Shown here piece after piece: positions 36,216-45,300 of a stretch of 64,000 bases of DNA; the first letter of the stretch is position 1; each line of letters begins with the position of its first letter. The translations under genes and the position numbers were made by a program. The notes under the pieces were generated by a model. The model ran no database searches. It saw only the letters and a program-made list of their open reading frames with translations, and was not told the origin of the DNA. The stretch spans positions 1,302,001-1,366,000 of the forward strand of contig NZ_QUBR01000002.1 in NCBI RefSeq assembly GCF_003586285.1, read 5' to 3'. The stretch is from Aeromicrobium endophyticum (GTDB lineage Bacteria > Actinomycetota > Actinomycetes > Propionibacteriales > Nocardioidaceae).

Positions 36216-36250
36216 CGACGTCCTTGACGGGACGCTGACACGTCTTGACG
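36216..36250 (-). promoter_or_regulatory. direct repeats upstream of kdpF, possible KdpE site
   Basis: CTTGACG occurs on the plus strand at 36223-36229 and 36244-36250 (CGTCAAG on the minus strand), exactly 21 bases apart. Each is preceded by ACGT-like bases. Two-turn tandem repeats are usual for OmpR-class regulators. They lie 40-67 bases before the kdpF start. Confidence 0.4.
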
Positions 36251-36368
36251 CGATCCATACGCCCGGTGAGACGTGCGCCACGCTTTGCCGACGCTGCAGG
36301 TGGCGACAGACATACTGGCCGGTAGTTTTGTCGTCCGACGACTGTTCCCGATCGAGAGATGCCCCCGC

Positions 36369-37418
36369 GTGCGCAATCCCCGAGCCTTCCTCCGTCCCCT
36401 CGCCGTCGGCGCTCCCACGCCCGTCGCCGACATCCCGTTCCGTCCGAGCCGGATGATCCACTTCTTCGACCCGAGCAACCCGAAGATGGCCGCGAAGGTG
36501 CCGGACATCGCGAAGAAGGTCGACATCATCCTCGGCAACCTCGAGGACGCCATCAAGATCGAGAACAAGGAAGCCGCCCGTCAGGGCCTGGTCGACATCG
36601 CGAAGGCGACCACCTTCGGAGACACGCAGCTCTGGACCCGCATCAACAGCCTCGACTCGCCCTGGGCGCTCGACGACCTCATCACGCTGGTCACCGAGAT
36701 CGGCGACAAGCTCGACGTCGTCATGGTGCCCAAGGTCGAGGGCGCGCAGGACATCCACTACGTCGACCGTCTCCTCGCCCAGCTCGAGGCCCGCGCCGGC
36801 ATCACCCGCCCGATCCTCGTGCACGCGATCCTCGAGACCGCCGAGGGCATGACCAACGTCGAGGAGATCGCCGCCGCCAGCCCGCGCATGCAGGGCATCT
36901 CGCTCGGCCCGGCCGACCTCGCGGCCAGCCGCCGCATGAAGACCACCCGCGTGGGCGGCGGGCACCCCGGCTACCTCGTGCGCCAGGACCCCACCGGCGA
37001 CGACCTCACGCAGGGCCGCACCACGTACCAGCAGGACCTGTGGCACTACACGATCGCCCGCATGGTCGACGCCTGTGCGGGCAACGACATCCTCCCGTTC
37101 TACGGACCGTTCGGCGACATCAAGGACGTCGTGGCGTGCGAGGACCAGTTCCGCAACGCGTTCCTGCTCGGCTGCGTCGGCGCGTGGAGCCTGCACCCCG
37201 TGCAGATCGACATCGCCAAGAAGGTCTTCTCCCCCGACCCCGCCGACGTCGCGCACGCCAAGCAGGTCGTCGAGGCCATGGGCGACGGCTCCGGCGCCGT
37301 CATGATCAACGGCAAGATGGAGGACGACGCGTCCTGCAAGCAGTGCATCGTGATGCTCGACCTCGCCAAGGCCCTGGCCGAGCGCGATCCCGAGCTCGCC
37401 GCCGCCTACGACCTCTGA
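36369..37418 (+). CDS. HpcH/HpaI aldolase/citrate lyase family, long form
   Basis: A 349-residue CitE-like TIM-barrel lyase of the size of malyl-CoA or methylmalyl-CoA lyases. Visible are the N-terminal [20 protein letters not shown], the magnesium/CoA region [30 protein letters not shown] and [10 protein letters not shown]. The start is uncertain; GTG at 36369 gives the family-like N-terminus. A second, shorter lyase gene follows after 23 bases, so both are probably co-transcribed and may act on the same hydroxyacyl-CoA route. A putative -10 TAGTTT lies at 36323-36328. Confidence 0.85.
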   Translation: MRNPRAFLRPLAVGAPTPVADIPFRPSRMIHFFDPSNPKMAAKVPDIAKKVDIILGNLEDAIKIENKEAARQGLVDIAKATTFGDTQLWTRINSLDSPWALDDLITLVTEIGDKLDVVMVPKVEGAQDIHYVDRLLAQLEARAGITRPILVHAILETAEGMTNVEEIAAASPRMQGISLGPADLAASRRMKTTRVGGGHPGYLVRQDPTGDDLTQGRTTYQQDLWHYTIARMVDACAGNDILPFYGPFGDIKDVVACEDQFRNAFLLGCVGAWSLHPVQIDIAKKVFSPDPADVAHAKQVVEAMGDGSGAVMINGKMEDDASCKQCIVMLDLAKALAERDPELAAAYDL

Positions 37419-37441
37419 GACCAGACCCCCGAAGGACGCAC

Positions 37442-38317
37442 ATGACTGACGCAATCCTCCGCCCCCGCCGCTCCGTCCTCTACATGCCCGGGGCCAACGA
37501 GCGCGCGCTCGAGAAGGCCAAGGGCATCGACGCCGACGCCTTGATCCTCGACCTCGAGGACGCCGTGGCGCCCGACAGCAAGCCCGAGGCACGCGAGCGC
37601 GTGTGCGCCGCGGTCAGGTCGGGCGAGTACGGGCACCGCGAGCTCGCGATCCGCGTCAACGGCATCGGCACGCAGTGGCACGACGACGACATCGCGGCCG
37701 CAGCCGCGGCGGGGCCCGATGCCGTGCTGGTGCCGAAGGTCGGCTCTGCCGACGAGGTGATGCAGCTCGTGGCGGCCCTCGAGTCCGCCGGCGCACCCGA
37801 GAAGACCCAGCTGTGGGCCATGATCGAGACGCCCGGCGCGCTGCTGCACGCCGAGGAGATCTGCGCCGCCCACGAGCGGCTCACGGTCATCGTGATGGGC
37901 ACCAACGACGTCGTCAACGAGACGTTCGGCCTGCACGTGCCGGGGCGCAACCCGGTGGTGCTCACGGCGCTGTCGCTGTCGCTGCTGGCCGCCCGCGCGA
38001 GCGGCAAGGTCATCATCGACGGCGTCTACAACGACGTGAAGAACCTCGAGGGCTTCGAGGCCGAGGCGCGGCAGGGGCGCGAGATGGGCTTCGACGGCAA
38101 GACGCTGATCCATCCGTCCCAGGTCGAGCCGGCCAACGTGGCCTTCGCACCGTCCGACGACGACATCGCCCACGCCCACGACATGATCAGCGCGTTCGAG
38201 GAGGCCAAGGCCGCCGGTCAGGGCGTCGTGACGTTCAACGGCCGCATGGTCGAAGAGCTCCACGTGCGCGACGCCCGGCGCATCCTCGCCTTCGCCGAGG
38301 CCATCGCCGCCCGCTGA
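37442..38317 (+). CDS. CoA ester lyase, CitE-like short form
   Basis: A 291-residue HpcH/HpaI family lyase. Motifs are RRSVLYMPGANERALEKA, the metal and CoA site LILDLEDAVAPDSKPEAR, VLVPKVGSADEV and IETPGALLHAEEIC, ending with GFDGKTLIHPSQVEPAN. Candidate activities are (3S)-malyl-CoA or citramalyl-CoA lyase. GAAGGA precedes the ATG. It follows the long-form lyase; a strong terminator closes the unit. Confidence 0.88.
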   Translation: MTDAILRPRRSVLYMPGANERALEKAKGIDADALILDLEDAVAPDSKPEARERVCAAVRSGEYGHRELAIRVNGIGTQWHDDDIAAAAAAGPDAVLVPKVGSADEVMQLVAALESAGAPEKTQLWAMIETPGALLHAEEICAAHERLTVIVMGTNDVVNETFGLHVPGRNPVVLTALSLSLLAARASGKVIIDGVYNDVKNLEGFEAEARQGREMGFDGKTLIHPSQVEPANVAFAPSDDDIAHAHDMISAFEEAKAAGQGVVTFNGRMVEELHVRDARRILAFAEAIAAR

Positions 38318-38328
38318 GCCGGACGCGG

Positions 38329-38367
38329 GTCGTCCCCGGCGGAGCCACGGGCTCCGCCGGGGACGAC
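38329..38367. terminator. terminator after the lyase pair
   Basis: Eighteen-base perfect arms GTCGTCCCCGGCGGAGCC (38329-38346) and GGCTCCGCCGGGGACGAC (38350-38367) with a 3-base loop, between convergent genes. Confidence 0.85.
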
Positions 38368-38377
38368 GTCCAGCGGG

Positions 38378-38650
38378 TTACTTGTTGACGCGCATGCCGT
38401 ACAGCTCGGTGTAGATCCTGGACTTGTGCGCCTGGTACGCGCGGCGCTGACGCACCGACTCCAGGAGCACCTGACGGTCGATCTCGGACAGCTCGTCCCA
38501 GGCGCGCGCCACGCGGTCGTTGCGGGGCTCGAAGAGTGCCACTTCGTTCACCCCCTCTCCGTGTGTTCCGTGAGTCTTAGTGACGTGGTGGAAGGGCGGG
38601 GTGGGGTTCTGCGTAGCGGGCATGAGAGATGTGTCGAGCGTGGTGTTCAT
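38378..38650 (-). CDS. small hypothetical protein, 90 or 57 residues
   Basis: I do not recognise this family. The long form starts at ATG 38650, with AAAGGAGG six bases upstream. Its first 33 residues are rich in Thr, Pro and His (FHHVTKTHGTHGEG). The last 57 residues are a charged helical domain (DRVARAWDELSEIDRQVLLE, SRIYTELYGMRVNK). A second in-frame start, GTG at 38551 with GGAG upstream, would give only that domain. A terminator (38697-38728) separates it from a 31-codon ORF that has the promoter, so expression may depend on read-through. Confidence 0.65.
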   Translation of the reverse strand: MNTTLDTSLMPATQNPTPPFHHVTKTHGTHGEGVNEVALFEPRNDRVARAWDELSEIDRQVLLESVRQRRAYQAHKSRIYTELYGMRVNK

Positions 38651-38696
38651 GGCGCGCCTCCTTTCGTGAGGTTCGGGTAGATGGATCGGGACAACG

Positions 38697-38728
38697 AAAA
38701 ACCGCCCCGGATCGGTGATCCGGAGCGG
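38697..38728 (-). terminator. strong terminator or attenuator
   Basis: Read on the minus strand: CCGCTCCGGATC, loop ACC, GATCCGGGGCGG (one G-T pair), then TTTTT. This is the only hairpin in the window with a clean T-tract. It lies 22 bases after the stop of a 31-codon ORF and before the 90-residue ORF. Confidence 0.85.
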
Positions 38729-38750
38729 CAGAAGTGCCAACAGACGTGGG

Positions 38751-38846
38751 CTACTTCAGGTGCGCTGCTCCGGAGGTGTGACCGGCGAAGAACGAGACGG
38801 CATCACGGCGCGTCACGTGGGTGAGCGAAGCGAAGAACGGGTTCAT
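38751..38846 (-). CDS. 31-residue ORF, possible leader peptide
   Basis: A small ORF with an almost perfect ribosome site (AAGGAGGTG five bases before the ATG). It has its own promoter and is followed at once by a terminator. The peptide starts MNPFFASLTHVTRRD and ends SGAAHLK; no membrane helix and no run of one amino acid is present. It may be a leader peptide for attenuation of the next ORF or a small protein in its own right. I do not recognise it. Confidence 0.6.
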   Translation of the reverse strand: MNPFFASLTHVTRRDAVSFFAGHTSGAAHLK

Positions 38847-38881
38847 GGGTCCACCTCCTTGATGGGTCGAGCAGTCGAAGC

Positions 38882-38911
38882 AACGTAGCGCAGTCGCCGA
38901 CAGCCTGTCCA
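38882..38911 (-). promoter_or_regulatory. sigma-A promoter of the 31-residue ORF
   Basis: The minus strand reads TGGACA (38906-38911), 18 bases, TACGTT (38882-38887). Transcription would start near 38875, about 30 bases before the ATG. Confidence 0.65.
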
Positions 38912-38932
38912 CCGCGCGGGTGTCGGGGCGGG

Positions 38933-40987
38933 TCAGCTCGCGGAGGCGGTGACCAGCTCGAGCACGGCCTCGCCGTACTGGTCGATCTTGGCCGGCCCGA
39001 CGCCCGGCACCTTGGCCAGCGACTCGACATCGGCCGGCTTCGACTCGGCGATGGCCTGCAGCGTCGCGTCGGTGAACACGACGTACGCCGGCTTGCCCTG
39101 CTCGGTCGACTGCTCCTTGCGCCACGTCCGCAGCGCCTCGTAGAGCGTCTCGTCGTACGTGGCCGGGCAGTCGGCGCAGCGGCCGAGCTTGCGGTCGGCG
39201 ACGGCGAGCACGGTGTTGCACACGCGGCACTTGGCGACCTTGCGCTGCCTGGCCTGCGACGACACCTGACGTGCCGCGTGGCCGGACGGCAGCAGCGTGT
39301 CGAGGAAGCGGGTGGGCTGCCGGTTGCCGCGACCGCCGGCCTTGCGGGTGGCCGCCCACGAGATCATCAGGTCGTGGCGGGCCCGGGTGATGCCGACGTA
39401 GAACAGCCGCCGCTCCTCCTCGACCATCTCGGGGGTGTCGGCGTGGACGCTGGGCATCATGCCCTCGTGCATGCCGACGCAGAACACGGCGTCCCACTCC
39501 AGGCCCTTGGCCGAGTGCAGCGTGGCGAGGGTGACGCCGTCGGCCTCGGGCGCGTGGGCCTGCTCGATGCGGCGGTCGAGGTCGGCGACCAGGGTCGTCA
39601 TGCCAGCGTCGGGATCGCTCTCGGCCAGGTCGGTGGCCATCGAGACGATCGCGTGCAGCGACTCCCACCGGTCGCGGACGGCTCCCGCTCCGCTGGGCGG
39701 CTCGTCGGTGTGGCCCATCGCCGACAGGATCGCCCGGACGTCGTCGACGAGGTGCTGCCCCTCGGCCTCTCCGCCACGGGCCGAGCCGCGCAGCAGCGTC
39801 ACGGCCTGGCGCACCTCGGCCCGGTTGAAGAAGCCGGTGGCACCGCGCATGACGTACGGGATGCCGTGCTCGCCGAGGGCCTCCTCGAAGGCCTCGGACT
39901 GGGCGTTGATGCGAAACAGGATCGCCATCTCGCGGTACGGCATGCCGCGCCGGTGCAGCAGGGCGATCTCGCTGGCGACGGCGCTGGCCTCGGCCGGCTC
40001 GTCGGGGTAGCCGATGTAGCTGACCGGGTCGCCGGGCTCCTGCTGCGACTGCAGCCGGATGTCGTCGGTCGTGGCCGCCCGGGCGAACACGGCATTGGCA
40101 GCGGCGACGATCTGCGGGGTCGACCGGTAGTTGCGCACCAGCTCGATGCGCTGCGCGCCCTCGTGGCGCCGTGCGAACGAGGCCAGGATGCGCGGCGACG
40201 CCCCGGCGAAGGAGTAGATCGTCTGCCGCGGGTCGCCGACGACGCAGATGTCGTTGCGTCCGCCGAGCCACAGGTCGAGCAGCGTGGACTGGAGCGGGTT
40301 GACGTCCTGGAACTCGTCGACCACGAACCAGCGGTACTGCTGGCGGACGGTGGCCGCGATGCGCTCGTCGTCGGCCAGGATGGCGGCCGTGACGAGCAGG
40401 ATGTCCTCCATGTCGATGCGGCCCCGCTCGCGCTTGACCTCCTCGTAGGCCGCGAGGACGTTGGCGACCTGGCCCGGGTCGAGGTCGGCGACCTCGCGGC
40501 GGGCCGGTCCGGCGGCCGCCGCATAGGCCGTGGGCACGATGTTGGAGACCTTGGCCCACTCGATCTCGGACGACAGGTCACGCAGCAACGGGGTGTCGGC
40601 ACGCTGCCCGAGGCGTCGCATCGCCTCGGCGACCAGCGAGAACTTGGACTGCGTGACCTCGGGGAACTCGCCCCCGTAGACGTGCGGCCAGAAGTAGCGC
40701 GCCTGTCGCAGCGCGGCGGAGTGGAACGTGCGGGCCTGCACCCCCTCGGCGCCCAGGGCGCGCAGGCGCACCCGCATCTCGTTGGCGGCCTTGGTCGTGA
40801 ACGTGACGGCCAGCACCTCGGTGGGCTTGTAGACGCCCGTGGCCACCCCGTACGCCATGCGGTGCGTGATGGCGCGGGTCTTGCCGGTGCCGGCTCCCGC
40901 GACGACGCTGACCGGCCCGCGCAGGGCCAGGGCGACCTCACGCTGCTCGGGGTCGAGGCCGATCAGCAGGTCGTCGGCATCAGGCAC
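38933..40987 (-). CDS. uvrD2: DNA helicase UvrD2
   Basis: A 684-residue superfamily 1A helicase. Motifs: Walker A GAGTGKT (residues 31-37), motif II VVDEFQDVNP, motif III GDPRQTIYSFAGA, motif IV VRNYRS, motif V TLHSAKGLEWDAV, motif VI YVGITRARHDL. After the motor comes a four-cysteine element (CRVCNT, CADC) and then a C-terminal HRDC-like domain ending KVPGVGPAKIDQYGEAVLEL, as in mycobacterial UvrD2. GTG start with GAGGAG five bases upstream; a possible -10 TAGGGT lies at 41034-41039. It is divergent from mrx1. Confidence 0.94.
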   Translation of the reverse strand: MPDADDLLIGLDPEQREVALALRGPVSVVAGAGTGKTRAITHRMAYGVATGVYKPTEVLAVTFTTKAANEMRVRLRALGAEGVQARTFHSAALRQARYFWPHVYGGEFPEVTQSKFSLVAEAMRRLGQRADTPLLRDLSSEIEWAKVSNIVPTAYAAAAGPARREVADLDPGQVANVLAAYEEVKRERGRIDMEDILLVTAAILADDERIAATVRQQYRWFVVDEFQDVNPLQSTLLDLWLGGRNDICVVGDPRQTIYSFAGASPRILASFARRHEGAQRIELVRNYRSTPQIVAAANAVFARAATTDDIRLQSQQEPGDPVSYIGYPDEPAEASAVASEIALLHRRGMPYREMAILFRINAQSEAFEEALGEHGIPYVMRGATGFFNRAEVRQAVTLLRGSARGGEAEGQHLVDDVRAILSAMGHTDEPPSGAGAVRDRWESLHAIVSMATDLAESDPDAGMTTLVADLDRRIEQAHAPEADGVTLATLHSAKGLEWDAVFCVGMHEGMMPSVHADTPEMVEEERRLFYVGITRARHDLMISWAATRKAGGRGNRQPTRFLDTLLPSGHAARQVSSQARQRKVAKCRVCNTVLAVADRKLGRCADCPATYDETLYEALRTWRKEQSTEQGKPAYVVFTDATLQAIAESKPADVESLAKVPGVGPAKIDQYGEAVLELVTASAS

Positions 40988-41088
40988 TCAGGCTCCTCGA
41001 GAAGATCACGGCAGGTCGTGGGCGAACACCCCAACCCTAGTCGTCCGGTCCGACAGCCCGAGCCGTGCGGCCACAGGCGCCCGTGGCC

Positions 41089-41115
41089 GGGAATGTACGA
41101 TCCGCACGATCGGTT
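41089..41115 (+). promoter_or_regulatory. SigR/SigH-type promoter of mrx1
   Basis: GGGAAT (41089-41094), 18 bases, GTT (41113-41115): a full match to the disulfide-stress sigma consensus, 35 bases before the mycoredoxin ATG. Confidence 0.75.
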
Positions 41116-41150
41116 GACACCCCAGCAACCGTCGTCAGAGAGGGCGCCTC

Positions 41151-41393
41151 ATGTCCGAGACATTCACGATGTACTCGACCCCGTGGTGTGGCTACTGCCA
41201 CCGCCTGAAGGGTCAGCTCAAGCGCGAGGGCATCGCCTTCGACGAGGTCGACATCGAGCAGCAGCCCGATGCCGCGCTGATCGTCGAGAAGGCCAACAAC
41301 GGCAACCAGACCGTCCCGACGCTCGTCTTCGCCGACGGCACGGCGCTGACGAACCCGAGCCTGGCGCAGATCAAGGCCCAGCTCGCCTCCTGA
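41151..41393 (+). CDS. mrx1: mycoredoxin, glutaredoxin-like
   Basis: An 80-residue thioredoxin-fold protein with the CGYC active site (Cys13, Cys16) and TVPTLVFADG (cis-Pro) in the second half. Mycoredoxin-1 reduces mixed disulfides of proteins with mycothiol. It sits between uvrD2 and nudC as in mycobacteria and has a SigR-type promoter. Length and motif fit Mrx1 better than NrdH, which usually has CVQC. Confidence 0.92.
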   Translation: MSETFTMYSTPWCGYCHRLKGQLKREGIAFDEVDIEQQPDAALIVEKANNGNQTVPTLVFADGTALTNPSLAQIKAQLAS

Positions 41394-41496
41394 CCCTGCG
41401 GCGAGCGTCAGCGAGCCGAGCAGGCCGCGCGGAGCGCGGTGGAGCGCGAGGGACGAGCGCGTGCCGCTGACGGGCATCGGGCTGACGTGAGCTGAC

Positions 41497-42369
41497 TCAC
41501 CAGCTACCCGTCAGCGGCCCCTGGTGCCACTGCTCGAGCAGCCACCGGGAGATCGAGACGTTCGGCGGCAGCAGCAGCTCGCCCGAGCCCGTCAGCTCGG
41601 TCACCTCGTCGCGGGTGAACCAGCGCGCCTCGGCGATCTCGTCCTGATCGACCCGGATGTCGTACGACAGCGCACGGCCGAAGAAGCCCAGCATCAGGCT
41701 GGACGGGAACGGCCACGGCTGGCTGGCCGCGTAGGTCACGTCGCCGACCGGCACGCCGACCTCCTCCATCACCTCGCGTCGCACGGCGTCGCCGAGGGTC
41801 TCCCCCGGCTCGACGAAGCCCGCGAGCGTCGAGAAGCGGCCCTCGGGCCAGACCGGCTGACGACCGAGCAGGGCGCGGTCCTGGTCGTCGGTGATCAGCA
41901 TGATGACGGCCGGATCGGTGCGCGGGAAGTGGTGCGCCGTGCACACCGGGCAGATGCGGACGTGCCCGGCGGCGGCGACGTCGGTCGCCGCGCCGCAGCG
42001 CGCGCAGAAGCGGTGCGTCTGGTGCCAGCGGGCGATGCCGACGGCGTGCACGGCCAGCGACGCCTCACCCGGGTCGATGCTGGGGCCCAGCATCCGCAGG
42101 CTGGCGGGCTCGAGCTCGTCGGGGACGCGGTCGACCATCACGGCGGCGTAGCGCTGATCGCCCTTCAGGCCGAGGAAGAGCCACTCGCCGTCGGGCGCCT
42201 CGTCGAGCGAGACCCACCGCAGGCCGGATCCACCGGTCGTGGGGACGTGCTCACCGCCGATGACGAGCACCTGGATCTCGGGGGCGCCGGGCGGGAGCGT
42301 GCGCCACGCATCGTCCTTGCGGAGGTGTCCTGCTCGGTCGTGCTGGGCGTGATCGAAGGCGAAGTCCAC
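41497..42369 (-). CDS. nudC: NAD(+)/NADH pyrophosphatase NudC
   Basis: A 290-residue Nudix enzyme. A zinc ribbon (FCARCGAAT, CPVCTAHHFP) is followed by the Nudix box GFVEPGETLGDAVRREVMEE and the NADH-specific SQPWPFPSSLM. It cleaves NAD(H) to NMN(H) and AMP and can remove NAD caps from RNA. It starts at GTG four bases after the adnB stop (ACGTGAGGGAGTGG), so it is coupled to adnB. A TAACGT box six bases before the start is an alternative internal promoter inside the end of adnB. Confidence 0.94.
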   Translation of the reverse strand: MDFAFDHAQHDRAGHLRKDDAWRTLPPGAPEIQVLVIGGEHVPTTGGSGLRWVSLDEAPDGEWLFLGLKGDQRYAAVMVDRVPDELEPASLRMLGPSIDPGEASLAVHAVGIARWHQTHRFCARCGAATDVAAAGHVRICPVCTAHHFPRTDPAVIMLITDDQDRALLGRQPVWPEGRFSTLAGFVEPGETLGDAVRREVMEEVGVPVGDVTYAASQPWPFPSSLMLGFFGRALSYDIRVDQDEIAEARWFTRDEVTELTGSGELLLPPNVSISRWLLEQWHQGPLTGSW

Positions 42370-42373
42370 TCCC

Positions 42374-45300
42374 TCACGTTAGCCCGAGCTGCTCCTCGAG
42401 CTGGGCGCGGTCGGGCAGGTCGGTGTAGCGCCGGACGTCGTCGAGACGCACGTAGTAGAAGACGCCGTCGACCGTCGCGGGGTCGATGCCCTGCAGCTCG
42501 GCCCACGCGAGCCGGTAGATGGCCAGCTGCAGCGGATCGGAGGTCGGCTGCCGGTTGGTCTTCCAGTCGACGACGTCGAAGCCCCGGTCGGTGCGGTAGA
42601 CCGCGTCGATGCGTCCGATGACCTGCTGCCCGCCCAGCATGATCGAGAACGGGGCCTCGATCGCGTACGGCGTGGTGCCGCCGTAGGGACCGGCCAGGAA
42701 CTTCGCGGTCATCTCGTCGAGCTCGGCGTCGCTGCCGATGTCGGTGTCGCCGCGCCCCGGCAGGTCGGCGGGGTCGAGCAGCGTCTGCTGGCCTCCCTCG
42801 AGCTGCGCCTCGACCCAGGCGTGGAAGCGGGTGCCGAACCGGGCGCCCGCCACCGGCTCGCGCGGCATGGGACGGGCCAGCTCGGCCAGCAGGTCGTCGC
42901 GCTCGCCGCCCAGGCGCAGCGCCGTGGTGGCCGACAGGGTCGGCGGCAGGCTGATGGTGCGGACGGGGTCGGCCGCCCGGTCGGCCTCGGCGACCAGCAG
43001 CTCGAGCTCGTCCTCGATCTGCTGGACGATCGCGAGCTCGGCCTGCTCGTCGGGGGCGCCGAACTCGGGCAGTGCCGGCGACCCGGGGTCGTCGATGTGG
43101 GCGTCGACCAGAGCGGCCAGCCGGTGCCGGGCCGTCAGGTCGGCCGGGGACGCCGGCCACGACACCGCGAGACGCTGCTCGGCGAGCGGGTTGCGGTCGT
43201 CGGCGGCGGGCTCGTCGGCCCACACACGCGGCTCGACGCCGCGTGCCGCCAACCAGTCGCGGGTCGTGACCAGGAACGGGGACGGACCGCGCGGACGGGT
43301 CGCGGTGCGTCCCCACCAGTGGCCCGACACGTGCAGCTCGAGCTTGGCGCGCGTGAAGGCGACGTAGCCGAGCCGTCGCTCCTCCTGCAGGGCATCGGCG
43401 GAGTTGAGCGCGCGGTACTCCTTGTCGCCGGCGAAGGTCCACTCCTCGATGTCGGGCAGCTGGTCGGCGTCTCCGCGCAGCGCCACCGGCAGCGTCGTGG
43501 CGCTGCCGACCCATCGCGAGCGGCCGCGAGCGTGCGGGAACACGCCCTTGGCCATGAACGGCACGAAGACGACCCGCCACTCCAGGCCCTTGGCCTTGTG
43601 CGCCGTCAGCAGCTTGACCGAGTCGGCGTCGGACGGGGTGGAGACCTCCATGCCGTCGTTGTAGCGCTCCTCGGCCTCGAGATAGGCCAGCAGGCCCGCC
43701 AGGGAGGCGTAGGCGTCGTCGGCCGAGTACGCGGCGATCGCGTCGAGCAGCAGGGCGATGTTGTCGAGGCCCGAGGGTGAGCCGGACGCCTCGAGCTCGA
43801 CGTCGAGGTCGAGGGCGTGCATGACGCGGCGGGCGAAGTCGTAGAGCGGCTCGCCGACGTGCGAGCGCAGGCCCGACAGCAGGGCGGACAGCGACTGGAA
43901 CCGCACGCGAGCCTCGGGCGAGTAGGGCAGGTCGCCCGGGTCCTCGACGGCGTCGGCCAACGACACGATCTCGGTGGGGTCGGCCCCCTCGACGGCCTTG
44001 GCGAGCTGCTGGTCGAGGCTGAGGTCGCCCTCGCGCCCGAACACGCGTCCGCTGAGGGCCGCGGCCCGGCGCCCGAGCAGCGCCAGGTCACGGGCGCCGA
44101 TGTTCCAGCGCGGGCCCGTGAGCAGTCGCAGCATCGCGGGATTGGCCGTGACGTCGTCGACGACCTCGAGCACCGAGACCAGGTCCTGCACCTCGGGCTG
44201 CGCCAGCAACCCGGTGAGCCCGACGACCTCGAACGGGATGCCGGCCTCGCGAAGACCTGCGACGATCTCGCCGTTCTCGCCGCCCACGCGCACGAGGACG
44301 GCGATCTCCGACAGCGGGTGACCTGCCTCGATCGCCGCGCGGACGCCGGAGACGACCGCCGCGACCTCGTCGGCCACGGTCGGGTGCAGTGCTACCTCGA
44401 CCTCGCCCTCGGCGTTCTCGGGGTGCGCCTGCAGCGGCTGGACGTCGGCCGACGTGGCGTAGAACTCGGCGGCGAGCTCGTTGGCCGCGCCGATGATGCT
44501 CTTGCCGCACCGGCGGGTCTCGACCAGCGAGAACTGGGCGCCACGGCCCCCGTCGGACGTCGGGAACTGGTCGAGGAACTCGATCAGGTTGCCCGCTGCT
44601 GCCCCGCGCCACCCGTAGATGCCCTGCGCCGGATCGCCCACCGCCATGACGGGGTGGCCGCGCCCGTGGTCGGCGTCGGGGCCCGAGAACAGGTTCTTGA
44701 GCAGGTCGCGCTGGGCGACGGACGTGTCTTGGTACTCGTCGAGCAGGACGACGTCGAAGCGCTCGCGCAGCGAGTCGGCCACCTCGGCGACGGCCGACAG
44801 CTCGGCTCCCCAGGCCATCTGGTCGGAGAAGTCCATGACGCCGGCAACGGCCTTGGCCCTGCGGTAGCGGTCGACGAGGTGACTGAGCTCGGTGCGCTTG
44901 CGCGCGGCGGCGATGCCGGCGTCCTGCACCGCGTAGTGCTTGTCGGCACCCTGCAGCGACGCGACGAGGGCGGTGTCGAAGGCGCGCAGCTCGTCGGTCG
45001 TGACCAGGTGCTCGGACAGCTGGCCGTCGAGCGCCATGACGTCGCCGACCAGGCGGGGCACGCTGGTGGTGACCTCGAGCAGCGGCCGGTCGTACGACTC
45101 GATGGCCTGCGCGACCCGCTGGAAGCGCGAGGCGTCGGAGAGGATGCGCAGATCGGGCTCGATGCCGAGGCGCAGCCCGTGCTCGGCGATGAGGGTGCCG
45201 GCGAAGGCGTGGTAGGTCGACGTGGTGGGCTCGCCGTCGGCCTCGACGTCGAGAGCCGTGAGCGACCGGCGGATGCGGACGCCGAGCTCGGCGGCGGCCT

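Noticed and set aside
36184..36368. c-di-AMP (ydaO) riboswitch before kdp
   Set aside because: The spacer is too short and I see none of its conserved GGGG and CCGAAUCC-like segments.
41394..41496. small gene between mrx1 and nudC
   Set aside because: Only short frames without ribosome sites; a weak 8-base inverted repeat (CGTCAGCG/CGCTGACG) probably ends both convergent transcripts.
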